49,912 bases of DNA from JBCBSP01 sp964550935 (GCA_964550935.1 CAZKBB010000015.1:1-49912); one strand, 5' to 3'. Positions 33,026 to 41,220 are shown, numbered from the stretch's first letter. Made by a program: numbers and translations. Notes: generated by a model not told the origin, from the sequence alone.

Positions 33026-33976
33026 TCATGAGGCGTCGGCCGTGGCGAAGCCTGTCCCGCCGGTCGCCAGCCCCTTGGCTTCAAGGTCGCTCTGGACATC
33101 GTCCCAATAGGTCTCGCGCCAGTGCTCGGCGATCTGCGAGCCGGTAGTGATCCAGACGTCGTCGGCGTGCTCGCTCACATGCTTCAGCGCGGCCTCGAAA
33201 GCGCGCAGGCGGTGGGGCTGGCTGACGAGATAGGCGTGCAGCGGGATGCACATCACCGCGCCGCTCTCCTCGCTCTCCTTCAACAGCTGGTCGAACTGGC
33301 GCTTCAACACGTCGGCGTAGCGCCAGGGATCCATCGCCAGCGCGCCGTAGGTGATGACGTCGTTGACCTCCAGCGAATAGGGCATGGAGCACAGCTTGCC
33401 GGTCTTGGTCTTCACCGGCTGGGGCTGGTCGTCCTGGAACAGGTCGCACGTGTACCAGAAGTCATGCTCGGCGATGAGGTCCAGCGTTCGCTCGGTGTGG
33501 GTCAGGGCCGGGGCGAGATAGCCGCGAATGCGCTGGCCGGTGGCCCTTTCGACGGTCTCGATCGAGTCCTCGATCACCGCGCGTTCCTGGGCCTCGTCCA
33601 TCTCGTAGGAGAAGCGCGTGTTGTAGATCCCGTGGGAGAAGAACTCCCAGCCGCGTTCATTGCAGGCCTCGATGATCTCCGGGCAGTGATCGCACATCGC
33701 CACGTTCAGGCTCACCGAGCCGCGCATGGCGTATTTGTCCATCAGCTCCATCAGCCGCCAGTGGCCGACCCGGTTGCCGTAATCGCGCTGGGAATAGCCG
33801 GTCACGTCCGGCGCCGGGCGCGGCCAGCCGGGGCGCTTGGGGTTCTTCGGCGGATCGAACTCGTAGAACTCGATGTTCGGCGCGATCCAGAAGGCGAGCT
33901 TCTTGCCCCCGGGCCAGCGGATGACCGGACGGTCGCGATACGGGTTGTAGTCGTAAAGATTCGGGTCTGCGGTCAT
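33026..33976 (-). CDS. Polysaccharide-deacetylase-fold hydrolase (PuuE/cyclic imidase-like), copy 2
   Basis: A 316-residue NodB-fold protein of the allantoinase-like branch. Its N-terminus YNPYRDRPVIRWPGGKKLAF and WIAPNIEFYEFD, then SQRDYGNRVGHWRLMELMD and FFSHGIYNTRF, follow the PuuE pattern, with Glu where sugar deacetylases carry the DD pair. C-terminal VMCIPLHAYLVSQPHRLRAFE is the conserved late motif. It is a distant paralogue of 30992-31903. It probably hydrolyses a C-N bond in a ring. It is preceded by repeat family 4 (33995-34126). Confidence 0.85.
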   Translation of the reverse strand: MTADPNLYDYNPYRDRPVIRWPGGKKLAFWIAPNIEFYEFDPPKNPKRPGWPRPAPDVTGYSQRDYGNRVGHWRLMELMDKYAMRGSVSLNVAMCDHCPEIIEACNERGWEFFSHGIYNTRFSYEMDEAQERAVIEDSIETVERATGQRIRGYLAPALTHTERTLDLIAEHDFWYTCDLFQDDQPQPVKTKTGKLCSMPYSLEVNDVITYGALAMDPWRYADVLKRQFDQLLKESEESGAVMCIPLHAYLVSQPHRLRAFEAALKHVSEHADDVWITTGSQIAEHWRETYWDDVQSDLEAKGLATGGTGFATADAS

Positions 33977-33994
33977 GGTTGGAGCCTGCCTGGT

Positions 33995-34126
33995 GCGTCC
34001 TTCGAGACGGCCCTTACGGGCCTCCTCAGGATGAGGGATGAAGGGTGCGCGGTGTCCCTCTCAGATCACTTTTCGCCGAGTTTCCTCATCCTGAGGAGTG
34101 AGCGAAGCGAACGTCTCGAAGGACGC
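33995..34126. repeat. Intergenic palindromic repeat, family 4
   Basis: A 132-base inverted repeat: GCGTCCTTCGAGACG at the left pairs with CGTCTCGAAGGACGC at the right, and CTCCTCAGGATGAGG with CCTCATCCTGAGGAG inside. This 'cctcatcctgaggag' element is common in Caulobacterales and related groups. It fills the space between the isochorismatase-fold gene and the downstream deacetylase-fold gene and would sit as a long hairpin in the operon mRNA. Confidence 0.85.
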
Positions 34127-34131
34127 CTCCC

Positions 34132-34839
34132 TCACGCCGCTTCGGCGCGATAGCCGTTCAGCCAGTCATAGACCTCCTTCACCTCGACCACGTCGGCGTA
34201 TTTGAGCTGCAGGTCGGTGAGGTTGGCGAAGTGATAGCTCTCGTGCTTGTCGGCGACGCACTCCATGGGAACGATGGTGCGATAGCCATGGCTGAGCGCA
34301 TCGACCGCCGTGGCGCGCACGCAGCCCGAGGTCGATCCGCCGGTGACCACGACCGTGTCGACCTTGTGCCAGACCAGAAAGCTCGCCAGCGGGGTTTCGA
34401 AGAAGGCCGAGGGCATGCGCTTGTCGTAGACCGCGTCAACGCGCGGATCGATCTCAAGGCGGTCGTCGAACGCGTGGCGTTCAGAGCCGTACTTGATGTT
34501 CTGAAGGCTGTCGGGCGTATCGGTGCGCGTGCCCCAGACCCCGGCGTCGGCGGCGTTCTCCATGTAAGCGACGCGCGTCCAGACCACCGGCAGGCCCTTG
34601 GCGCGGGCCTGCTTGGAGATCTCGTTGATGTGCAGCATCTGGTCGGGGTCGGTGACGTAGCCGGTCTTGAACAGGTCCGGGCGCGTGTAGGACTTCTGCG
34701 GGTCCACGTTCACGATCGCGAGCTTGTCCCCGAAGCCGAAGCGCGCGCGCGAGGGATTGGCGCGCACCTCCTCGAAGATCTCCCGGGCGGTCTTGTCCGA
34801 ACGCGTCATGGTGGGTTCGAGGCGGGGGGTGTCGGTCAT
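34132..34839 (-). CDS. Isochorismatase-fold cysteine hydrolase (N-carbamoylsarcosine amidase-like)
   Basis: A 235-residue cysteine hydrolase. The triad is complete: D46 in AIVNVDPQKS, K140 in VYDKRMPSAFFET and the nucleophile C173 in GGSTSGCVRATAVDA. This subgroup hydrolyses carbamoyl or amide groups of small molecules with release of ammonia. A second Met at residue 11 is another possible start. It lies between two palindromic repeats (family 4 downstream, family 1 upstream) in the minus-strand operon. Unlike the nitrilase-fold neighbours, its active site is intact, so it is a strong candidate for the amide-cleaving step. Confidence 0.9.
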   Translation of the reverse strand: MTDTPRLEPTMTRSDKTAREIFEEVRANPSRARFGFGDKLAIVNVDPQKSYTRPDLFKTGYVTDPDQMLHINEISKQARAKGLPVVWTRVAYMENAADAGVWGTRTDTPDSLQNIKYGSERHAFDDRLEIDPRVDAVYDKRMPSAFFETPLASFLVWHKVDTVVVTGGSTSGCVRATAVDALSHGYRTIVPMECVADKHESYHFANLTDLQLKYADVVEVKEVYDWLNGYRAEAA

Positions 34840-34878
34840 GGTCTCGTCGTCTCTTTGGCGGCTTCGTCAGACGTGCGA

Positions 34879-34991
34879 TGTCCTCCCGCGTCAAACGGGG
34901 GAGGTGCTCGCGAAGCGGGCGGAGGGAGCGATGGCGAAGACCGACGCCCCCCTCGGCCCTTCGGGCCACTCCCCCCGCGAGCGGGGGGAGA
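34879..34991. repeat. Intergenic palindromic repeat, family 1 (full copy, inverted)
   Basis: The reverse-oriented equivalent of 6-126: TCCTCCCGCGTCAAACGGGG and GAGGTGCTCGCGAAGCGGGC on the left, then CCCCCTCGGCCCTTCGGGCC and ACTCCCCCCGCGAGCGGGGG on the right. It separates the CpcT-like gene from the isochorismatase-fold gene. Confidence 0.75.
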
Positions 34992-34997
34992 CAGTTG

Positions 34998-35600
34998 CTA
35001 GTTCACCCGATCATACAGGTTCGGCGTCTCGTTCGGCGGGGCGAAGATCACCTCTCCGGTCTGCGCGTCGCGCCCGGCTTCGCTGTGGGTGAAGCGCTCC
35101 GGGGCGATGGTGAACTCGCCCAGAATGATCATCTCGCGGCCCGAGCGGCTCGACGTGATCCGGCAGGCGCCGTCTTCGATCGTTCCGGTCCACCCCTGCC
35201 CGGCGCGCGACCAGTCGAAATCGCAGCCCGGCTCGAAACGCACCAGATCCGACTCGCCGAGCGCGTCCAGCGCGCCAGCCTCGAAGGCGCCGGCCATCGC
35301 CTCGCCGTCGGCGGGCACGTAGACGGCCATGTCCACCCCGCCTTCGGGATCGGGTTCGAACCCGTACACGCGCTGGCGATACAGCTCGCCGTCCGGCCCG
35401 CCCACGCGCAGCTGGGCGTAGATCAATGCGCCCGGCGCCGCGCCGGCTTCGAAGCGCTCGTGCACGACGTGCAGGTGCGGGCGCATGGGGTCGGTCTCCG
35501 CCTCCACCTGAGCGGCGTTGTCCCAGCGCCCCTCCAGCATGGCGGCGAGCTCGCCGGCCGGCCCGGCCGCGCCTGTCAGCGCGAGTGCGATCGCGATCAT
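34998..35600 (-). CDS. CpcT/CpeT-like protein (chromophore-lyase family)
   Basis: A 200-residue protein of the CpcT/CpeT type, a calycin-fold family best known for attaching bilins to phycobiliproteins in cyanobacteria. Typical blocks: MLEGRWDNAAQVEAE near the N-terminus, ELYRQRVYGFE in the middle, and DGACRITSSRSGREMIILGEFTIAPERF towards the end. The first 16 residues are hydrophobic and could be a short signal peptide. No phycobiliprotein or photosynthesis gene is in the window, so a bilin-lyase role is unlikely; binding of a tetrapyrrole fragment or other small ligand is possible. It lies 22 bases after the nitrilase-fold gene. Confidence 0.78.
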   Translation of the reverse strand: MIAIALALTGAAGPAGELAAMLEGRWDNAAQVEAETDPMRPHLHVVHERFEAGAAPGALIYAQLRVGGPDGELYRQRVYGFEPDPEGGVDMAVYVPADGEAMAGAFEAGALDALGESDLVRFEPGCDFDWSRAGQGWTGTIEDGACRITSSRSGREMIILGEFTIAPERFTHSEAGRDAQTGEVIFAPPNETPNLYDRVN

Positions 35601-35622
35601 GCGTCCACCTCTCGTTCAGCCC

Positions 35623-36822
35623 CTAGCGGTCCATCGCCCACACGCCCTTGTCGGCGAGATAACGCGCCGCGTCCCGGGTGTCGGTGGGCTGATAGTCCTC
35701 GAACAGGTTCGGCGGGAAGCGGTTGCGGTAGGCGTCGAAGATCGGCCGGTAAAGATCCATGTGCACGTACGGGATCACGTGTCGGCGGCGATAGGCCTCC
35801 ATGGGCAGGTTCACCGTAATGATCGTCTCGTGCTCGGAGTTCGCCTCGTCGATCAGCGCGCCGTCCGGGCCGTAGACCGCCGAGCCGCCGGCCCCGCCAT
35901 TGTCTTCCAGGAAGTTCGGATTTCCGGGGCTGACCGCGTTGTTCACGATCGCGGTGTAGACGCCGTTGTAGAGGCTGGTCGCCTGGATATCGACCGGCGT
36001 GAACCCGCCAGTCGCGGTGCGCAGGAAGATCTCCCCGCCCTTCATGGCGAAGGCGCGGAACAGCTCCGGCTCGCGCTGCACCGCGCTGGTGACGATGTTG
36101 CCCAGCGGGGTGCGCGTGACCGGCATGACGTGATCGAGCCCGTACATCTCGATGTACGGGTCGAGCACGTCGTAGATCGTGGTGGTGAACAGCTCGAAGC
36201 CCGGGCCGAACACGGCCTTGATGTTGCGCGCCTTCCAGTGCGTGTCCACGATCTCGCCGTCCGGCCCCATGATCGTGGTGATCGACAGGATATGGTTCGG
36301 CCAGGCCTCGTCGCGCGCGTAGGAGCCGAACACGATGTGGCAGCCGTGCTCGCGGGCCTTCTCGGCGATCTGCTCGGTCTCTTCGCCGGGGATCTCGATC
36401 GCGGCGCGCAGCACCTCCGGCCGGCCCCACCAGGACTGGTAGCCGGTGATCGGGAACTCGTGGAAGAACAGGATGTCCTTCTTGCCGCCCCAGCCCTGAG
36501 CGGCGTCGATCAGCTCCTTCATGTGATCGACATTGGCCTGGCGCGTGCGCGCCAGCGTGCGCGAGGAGCTCACATCGACCCCGCGCACCCGGCTCTGCAG
36601 CACGCCCAGGCGCACCACCGGCTTGGCGAGCGGAACCTTCGCATAGTCGCCGTCGGCGGGAACGTTGGGATCAAGCCCGCGATCGGGAAGCGCGCCCGGC
36701 TGAGGCGCGGCCTCGGCGCCGCCCGCCTCCTGGGCGCCTGCGCGCGAGCCGAGCGCGCCGAGCGCGCTGGCTGCGATGGCGGCCTGGAACAGTTTGCGGC
36801 GATTGATGTCGTCGATGCTCAT
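35623..36822 (-). CDS. Nitrilase-fold protein with Tat signal and Ser in place of catalytic Cys
   Basis: A 399-residue carbon-nitrogen-hydrolase-fold protein exported by the Tat route: NRRKLFQAAIAASALGALG, cleavage after about residue 31. The catalytic Glu (E122 in FFHEFP) and Lys (K197 in HWKARN) are in place, but the nucleophile position, set by the following EPELFR block, is S246 in NIVTSAVQREPE. It is only distantly related to the other two nitrilase-fold proteins here, yet has the same Cys-to-Ser change. The C-terminus (IPYVHMDLYRPIFDAYRNRF) resembles the amidase subgroup. It begins 5 bases after the DUF1838 gene stop. Confidence 0.88.
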   Translation of the reverse strand: MSIDDINRRKLFQAAIAASALGALGSRAGAQEAGGAEAAPQPGALPDRGLDPNVPADGDYAKVPLAKPVVRLGVLQSRVRGVDVSSSRTLARTRQANVDHMKELIDAAQGWGGKKDILFFHEFPITGYQSWWGRPEVLRAAIEIPGEETEQIAEKAREHGCHIVFGSYARDEAWPNHILSITTIMGPDGEIVDTHWKARNIKAVFGPGFELFTTTIYDVLDPYIEMYGLDHVMPVTRTPLGNIVTSAVQREPELFRAFAMKGGEIFLRTATGGFTPVDIQATSLYNGVYTAIVNNAVSPGNPNFLEDNGGAGGSAVYGPDGALIDEANSEHETIITVNLPMEAYRRRHVIPYVHMDLYRPIFDAYRNRFPPNLFEDYQPTDTRDAARYLADKGVWAMDR

Positions 36823-36827
36823 CGGTC

Positions 36828-37631
36828 TTACTCCCCCTGTTGCAGAGCGCGGATCTCGGCGAGATCGGCCGGCGGATCGCGCCAGAGCGGCGCTTCGGCC
36901 TCGATGTAGGCGCGGAAGCGTTCGGGCACGGCTTCATAGTCCTCCACCCGCCAGGTGATCAGGTGCAGCACCGCCATCTGACCGCCGGCCCAGGGCGGCA
37001 GCTGGCCCACTCGCGCCCAGGAAAGCTGATGGGGCTCCTCCACCGACCCGTCGGGATGGATGAAGAAGTCGTAGTTCTCCCACGCCTCGATGCGCCGGTC
37101 CGGGCCGATCGGGATGTCCAGGAAGACCGGCGCGGTGAACACGTAGGTGTCGCCGAGCTTGCGCCAGCTCATCTTGTCGTCCTCGAAGGTCTGGAGCCGC
37201 GCGCCCGCGCCCTGCTCGACCACGGTCTTCATCTGCCCGTCTTCCAGCGTGTAGGTGATGAACTGATAGGGATAAGCGACCGGCTGGACCGGCATGCCGT
37301 TCATCTCCTCGATGACGTCGCCGGTCTCAGGGTCGCGATAAACGTAGATCTTGCGGTTGTACTGGTGGGCGACCGGAACGTCCTCGCCTTCCGGCCGGAA
37401 GCTCGTCGAGGCGTCGTAACCCTCCATCTCGAACAGCAGCTCGCCGGACGGAAAGGCCCGCACCGTGCCAGTGGAGTACCAGTAGACCGGCTCGCCGGTT
37501 CCCGCGCGCGCATCCACCCAGACATCGAACACCGCCGGCGTGAACGGCCCGGTCTGGTGGGTCTGGGCGAGCGCGCCAGCGCCCAGCGTGATCGAAAGCC
37601 CGAAAGCCAGTCCGGCGGCGACGCCTCGCAT
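36828..37631 (-). CDS. Exported DUF1838-like protein, first gene of the operon
   Basis: A 267-residue protein with a signal peptide (about 1-22, ending GALAQ). The body is rich in Tyr and Trp: GEPVYWYSTGTVRAFPSGE, EMEGYDAS, VYRDPETGDVIEEMNG and EDDKMSWRKLGDTYVFTAP. This matches my memory of DUF1838, a beta-rich periplasmic family of unknown function. It heads the minus-strand operon that runs to 29.8 kb, and the perfect AAAAGATATATCTTTT palindrome lies 82 bases upstream. Confidence 0.68.
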   Translation of the reverse strand: MRGVAAGLAFGLSITLGAGALAQTHQTGPFTPAVFDVWVDARAGTGEPVYWYSTGTVRAFPSGELLFEMEGYDASTSFRPEGEDVPVAHQYNRKIYVYRDPETGDVIEEMNGMPVQPVAYPYQFITYTLEDGQMKTVVEQGAGARLQTFEDDKMSWRKLGDTYVFTAPVFLDIPIGPDRRIEAWENYDFFIHPDGSVEEPHQLSWARVGQLPPWAGGQMAVLHLITWRVEDYEAVPERFRAYIEAEAPLWRDPPADLAEIRALQQGE

Positions 37632-37712
37632 CGAATTCCCTCCCCTGTCTTGCGCGTTTCGCGCTTGGTCCTTTCATCCTCGATCATATCGAACGCAACC
37701 GCGCGGAAAAGG

Positions 37713-37728
37713 AAAAGATATATCTTTT
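37713..37728. promoter_or_regulatory. Candidate GntR operator, site A (perfect 16-base palindrome)
   Basis: AAAAGATATATCTTTT is a perfect palindrome in an otherwise G/C-rich divergent promoter region, between the DUF1838 gene (minus, 37631) and the Na+/solute symporter gene (plus, 37844). An outer inverted pair, GAACGCAA (37691-37698) and TTGCGTTC (37727-37734), also flanks it. Related sites lie at 45227-45252 and 47787-47802. HutC-type GntR proteins bind short AT-centred palindromes of this kind. Confidence 0.75.
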
Positions 37729-37843
37729 GCGTTCACCGGCACGGGCGTTAAGGTCCGTTTCATGAAACCGACACGCAGGGGCTTCGCGCTTGTCCGGAGG
37801 GGGGACGCGGAGCGTTTGGGGGCCTTGGCCGGATACGTCTTCC

Positions 37844-39355
37844 ATGGGGTCTGAGGACAACGCCGCGGGCGTCGTGATCGCGACGCTCATCGCCTACAAG
37901 GCGGTCCTGATCGGGATCGGGCTCTGGGCGGCGCGTCTGAACAAGTCCGAAAGCGACTTCTTCCTGGGCGGGCGCGGGCTCGGGCCCTGGGTGGCCGGGC
38001 TCTCCTACGCGGCCTCGACATCCTCGGCCTGGGTTCTGATCGGGTTTTCAGGCTTCGTGTTCACCGTCGGGGTCTCCGCGCTGTGGATGGTGCCAGGCAT
38101 CTGGGCGGGCTATGTCGTGGTGTGGCTCTGGTTCGGTCCGCGCCTGCGCGCCGAAGCCGCCGCGCTCAATCACGTCACCATGAGCGACTTCATGGGCGCA
38201 GGCGCGAGCCCGGCCTGGCGCGCCGCGATCTCCGGGCTCGCCGGCGGGCTCGTCCTGTTCACCTTCGTCTTCTACATCGCGGCCCAGTTCGGCGCCGCGG
38301 CCATCGCGTTCGAGAGCCAGTTCCAGCTCGGCGCGACGGAGAGCGTTTTGCTCGGCGCCGGCGTGATCTTGATCTACGGGCTTCTGGGCGGGTTCTGGGC
38401 GGTCTCGATCACCGACACGCTGCAGGGCGCGATGATGGCGCTGATCGCGGTGGTGCTGCCGGCGTTGGCGCTGATCGCGGCCGGAGGCCCGGCAGGGGTC
38501 GCGGCGACGCTGACCGAGACCATGCCGGCGGCCTACACCGACCCGTTCGGCGGGCGGGCCGGGCTGCTATTCCTGGGCTTCTCGGTGGGGATCGCCTCGA
38601 TCGGGCTCGGCACGTTCGGCCAGCCTCATCTGCTCGCGCGCCTGATGGCGGTGAAGGACGAGCGCGCGCGCCGCCAGGGCTTCGTCGTGGCGATGAGCTG
38701 GGGCGTGCTCGTTTATATCGGCATGGCGACGCTCGCGCTGTCGGGCCGGGCGCTTCTGGGCGGGCTCGACGACGCCGAGGCGCTGTTCTACGAGGTCGCC
38801 GGCGCGCTCCTGCCTCCGGTGCTGGCCGGCATCGTCATCGCCGCGATCCTGTCGGCGGTGATGAGCACGGTGGACTCGCTTCTGGTCGCCGCCTCGGCCG
38901 CGGCCGCGCATGATCTGCGCATCGTCAAGCTCCTGAAAGGCCGCGAGGTCCTGGTCAGCCGCGCGGTGATGGCGACGATCTGCGCGGTGGCGGTGGTGCT
39001 GACTTTGTCCCTGCCCGCGACCGTGTTCGACCGGGTGCTGTTCTCCTGGTCCGCGCTCGGGGCGGCGTTCGGGCCGATCGTCGTGGCGCGGGTGGCGGGC
39101 GTGGAGCCGCGCGGACCCGCGATCGTCCTGGCGATCCTGGCGGGCTTCTTCACGACCGTGACCTTCTACGTGTTCGGCCAGCTCGGCCCTGTCGAGGACG
39201 CGGGCGGGATCGCCGGCGCGCTCGCCGCCCTCGCCGCGCTTCCCGGCGATCCCTTCGAACGCGTGGTCCCCTGGATCGCGCCGCTTCTGATATGCTTCCT
39301 GTGGCGGAGCCCCGCACGCGCGGGCTCGCCGGCGTCAACGGAGACACCGTCATGA
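37844..39355 (+). CDS. Sodium:solute symporter (SSS family)
   Basis: A 503-residue integral membrane protein of the sodium/solute symporter family, with about 13 helices. The N-terminal block ESDFFLGGRGLGPWVAGLSYAASTSSAW is split here as the SSS signature: FFLGGRGLGPW then AASTSSAWVLIGF; a PutP-like AILSAVMSTVDSLLVAASAA lies near residue 350. It imports an organic solute with Na+. ATG 37844 was chosen by homology; an in-frame TTG at 37790 also exists. Site A lies upstream, so it is likely induced together with the divergent operon and is the best candidate for uptake of the pathway substrate. Confidence 0.9.
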   Translation: MGSEDNAAGVVIATLIAYKAVLIGIGLWAARLNKSESDFFLGGRGLGPWVAGLSYAASTSSAWVLIGFSGFVFTVGVSALWMVPGIWAGYVVVWLWFGPRLRAEAAALNHVTMSDFMGAGASPAWRAAISGLAGGLVLFTFVFYIAAQFGAAAIAFESQFQLGATESVLLGAGVILIYGLLGGFWAVSITDTLQGAMMALIAVVLPALALIAAGGPAGVAATLTETMPAAYTDPFGGRAGLLFLGFSVGIASIGLGTFGQPHLLARLMAVKDERARRQGFVVAMSWGVLVYIGMATLALSGRALLGGLDDAEALFYEVAGALLPPVLAGIVIAAILSAVMSTVDSLLVAASAAAAHDLRIVKLLKGREVLVSRAVMATICAVAVVLTLSLPATVFDRVLFSWSALGAAFGPIVVARVAGVEPRGPAIVLAILAGFFTTVTFYVFGQLGPVEDAGGIAGALAALAALPGDPFERVVPWIAPLLICFLWRSPARAGSPASTETPS

Positions 39356-39855
39356 CCCTTTCGCGCAGCCTGTTCATCGCCGCCGGCGCCGGTATCGCCG
39401 GCCTCGCCCTCGGCCTCATCATGGGCCACGGCGCCAGTACATCGCGCGCCTCGGCGCAGGGCGCGGTGGCGGACGCCGTGGACGCCGAGGCGTCAGCGAA
39501 CCCGGCCTACATGGTCGTCATGGGCACGGTGTACGACCGCGCCGCCTTCGGCGCGGGCTACGCGGCCAAACTGCCCCCGCTCTATGCGCGCCATGGCGGC
39601 GAGTATGTCGCGGTGACCGGCGATGTGGAGACGCTGGAGGGCGAGCCCGGCTTTGAGAGCGCGGTGATCTCGCGCTGGCCGAGCGCGGACGCCGCGCGCG
39701 CCTTCTGGAACGATCCGGAGTATCGCGAACTCGCCGACGCGCGTATCGACAATGAGTGGGGCGAGTTCGAGGTGGTCCTGGTGGAAGGCCTGGCCGCGCC
39801 CCAGCAGGAGACCGAGCTCGGCCGCCAGGCGCGCGACGCCGCGGACGGCGAGTGA
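39352..39855 (+). CDS. DUF1330 family protein, membrane-anchored or exported
   Basis: A 167-residue protein with an N-terminal hydrophobic segment (about 7-26, FIAAGAGIAGLALGLIMG) and a ferredoxin-like DUF1330 domain: NPAYMVVMGTVYDRAAFGAGYAAKLPPLYARHGG is seen in parts as YMVVMGTV and AAFGAGYAAKLPP, with SRWPSADAARAFWNDPEY later. DUF1330 proteins are small dimeric alpha-beta proteins of unclear role. The ATG overlaps the symporter stop (ATGA), so the two are translationally coupled, and its GAGTGA end couples to the next gene. Confidence 0.82.
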   Translation: MTLSRSLFIAAGAGIAGLALGLIMGHGASTSRASAQGAVADAVDAEASANPAYMVVMGTVYDRAAFGAGYAAKLPPLYARHGGEYVAVTGDVETLEGEPGFESAVISRWPSADAARAFWNDPEYRELADARIDNEWGEFEVVLVEGLAAPQQETELGRQARDAADGE

Positions 39856-40391
39856 GCGCGGCCGGGCGCGAGGCCCCCGTCATAGAAACGGAGCGCCTGC
39901 GCCTGCGCGCCAGCGAGGCGCGCGACTTCGACGACGCGGCCCGGCTTTGGGGCGACGCTGAGGTCACGCGCCATATCGGCGGGACGCCCTCCACGCGCTC
40001 TGAAAGCTGGCTGCGCATGCTGCGCTTTCCCGGCCTCTGGTCGCTGCTCGGCTACGGCTACTGGACGCTGGAGACCCGCGACGGCGCGTTCGCCGGCCAA
40101 GTCGGGCTGGCCGAATTCAAGCGCGACATGACCCCGGACATCTCCGGCATGCCCGAGAGCGGCTGGGTTTTGAGCCCGGCCGCCCATGGGCGCGGCTACG
40201 CCACCGAGGCGATGCGCGCCGTGCTCGGCTGGGCCGATGACACGCTCGACGATCCCGAGACCTGCTGCCTCATCACCCCGGAGAACCACGCCTCGATCCG
40301 CGTCGCGGAGAAGCTCGGCTATGCGCTCTGGCGCGAGGGCGCCATCCGCGACGAGCGCTGCCTGGTGTTCAAACGCCCCCGCGGCGGGTGA
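39852..40391 (+). CDS. GNAT N-acetyltransferase (RimJ/RimL type)
   Basis: A 179-residue acetyltransferase starting at GTG 39852 inside the previous stop. Blocks: VIETERLRLRASEARDFDDA at the N-terminus, GYWTLETRDGAFAGQVGLAEF in the middle and the acetyl-CoA loop SPAAHGRGYATEAMRAVLGW, then NHASIRVAEKLGY. It would acetylate an amine, of unknown identity. Third gene of a coupled symporter-DUF1330-GNAT set under site A. Confidence 0.9.
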   Translation: MSAAGREAPVIETERLRLRASEARDFDDAARLWGDAEVTRHIGGTPSTRSESWLRMLRFPGLWSLLGYGYWTLETRDGAFAGQVGLAEFKRDMTPDISGMPESGWVLSPAAHGRGYATEAMRAVLGWADDTLDDPETCCLITPENHASIRVAEKLGYALWREGAIRDERCLVFKRPRGG

Positions 40392-40429
40392 CGGGAGGGG
40401 GCTTTTGGGCTCTCAAGGCCTCTCATTTG

Positions 40430-40529
40430 AGTCTTCCCAGCGAAAGCTGGGACCCAGGAGATCGGAGGGCGCCGGCCTCTCCCCAGAGCACCCCATGATC
40501 TCTAGGTCCTGAATTTCGTCAGGAAGACT
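40430..40529. repeat. Intergenic palindromic repeat, family 5
   Basis: A 100-base inverted repeat. The left arm AGTCTTCCCAGCGAAAGCTG and GGACCCAGGAGATC pairs, with mismatches, with GATCTCTAGGTCC and TGAATTTCGTCAGGAAGACT on the right. A 'cccagcgaaagctggg' core like this is widespread between genes in Caulobacterales. One copy in the window. It lies between the GNAT and YciI-like genes. Confidence 0.75.
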
Positions 40530-40610
40530 CTTGGGGACGGCGGCGCTCGTCCGTCCGCGGGGACGGCGCTCCCCCTTCGCAAGCCAAGCCCCCGGCGCTA
40601 TCCTCGCGCC

Positions 40611-41021
40611 ATGATCCGTTGCGCCCTCATTCTCCTTCTCCTCGTCACCGGAGCCGCCATGGCCGAGCGTCCGCCCCAGGTCGAGCCCGGCCGCACCGTG
40701 TTCGCGGTGCTCGCCGAGGACGATCCCGCCATGGCGCATGTGCGCGAGGACGCGGTCGCCCGGCATCTGGCCTATGTGGAGGATCATATCGCGCGCTACG
40801 CCGTGGCCGGTCCTCTGATCGACGAGACCGGCGCGATGACGCGCTCGCTGTTTCTGATCTACGCGCAGGATGAGGCGGACGCCCGCGCGTTCATGGCCGG
40901 CGATCCTTACTTGGCCGAGGGCCTTTACGCGACGACGGTCTATCGCCGCTTCACCCCTGCGGCGGGAGACTGGATAGGCGGGGTGATCTGGCCGGAGACC
41001 TCGTCCGCGCCGGGGCGCTGA
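40611..41021 (+). CDS. YciI-like protein with signal peptide
   Basis: A 136-residue protein with a signal peptide (MIRCALILLLLVTGAAMA) and a YciI-like ferredoxin-fold domain: AHVREDAVARHLAYVEDHIARY, AVAGPLIDETGAMTRSLFLIYA and ADARAFMAGDPYLAEGLY. YciI proteins are mostly small cytoplasmic proteins, so export is unusual. The Asp/His pair used by some YciI-type lyases cannot be assigned with confidence. It ends one base before the convergent fragment at 41023. Confidence 0.8.
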   Translation: MIRCALILLLLVTGAAMAERPPQVEPGRTVFAVLAEDDPAMAHVREDAVARHLAYVEDHIARYAVAGPLIDETGAMTRSLFLIYAQDEADARAFMAGDPYLAEGLYATTVYRRFTPAAGDWIGGVIWPETSSAPGR

Positions 41022-41022
41022 G

Positions 41023-41120
41023 CTAGCGCGTCTCCCAATAGGGCCGGCGCCCGGTCAGGTTCAGCCTGAGCGGATCGGGCTTTGAGACGCGTCCGGACAG
41101 AGCGAGCACCGCCACCGTCA
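41023..41120 (-). CDS. 3' fragment of an unidentified gene, cut by an assembly gap
   Basis: The last 31 codons of a minus-strand gene, reading VAVLALSGRVSKPDPLRL and ending GRRPYWETR before TAG. A hydrophobic stretch followed by DPLRL and YW near the C-terminus looks more like the tail of a small membrane protein than of the SnoaL-like protein across the gap. The frame relation across the 100 N is meaningless if the N count is a placeholder. It may be the end of the SnoaL-like gene or a separate gene. Confidence 0.4.
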
Positions 41121-41220
41121 NNNNNNNNNNNNNNNNNNNNNNNNNNNNNNNNNNNNNNNNNNNNNNNNNNNNNNNNNNNNNNNNNNNNNNNNNNNNNNNN
41201 NNNNNNNNNNNNNNNNNNNN
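41121..41220. other. Assembly gap (100 N), real missing sequence
   Basis: 100 N. Unlike the two other gaps, the flanking sequences are not copies of each other, so an unknown length of DNA is absent here. Confidence 0.85.

Noticed and set aside
37762..37854. Thirty-codon open frame (MKPTRRGFALVRR...) upstream of the symporter, ending inside its start region
   Set aside because: Could be a leader peptide, but it lacks a ribosome site and conserved features; it is more likely chance.
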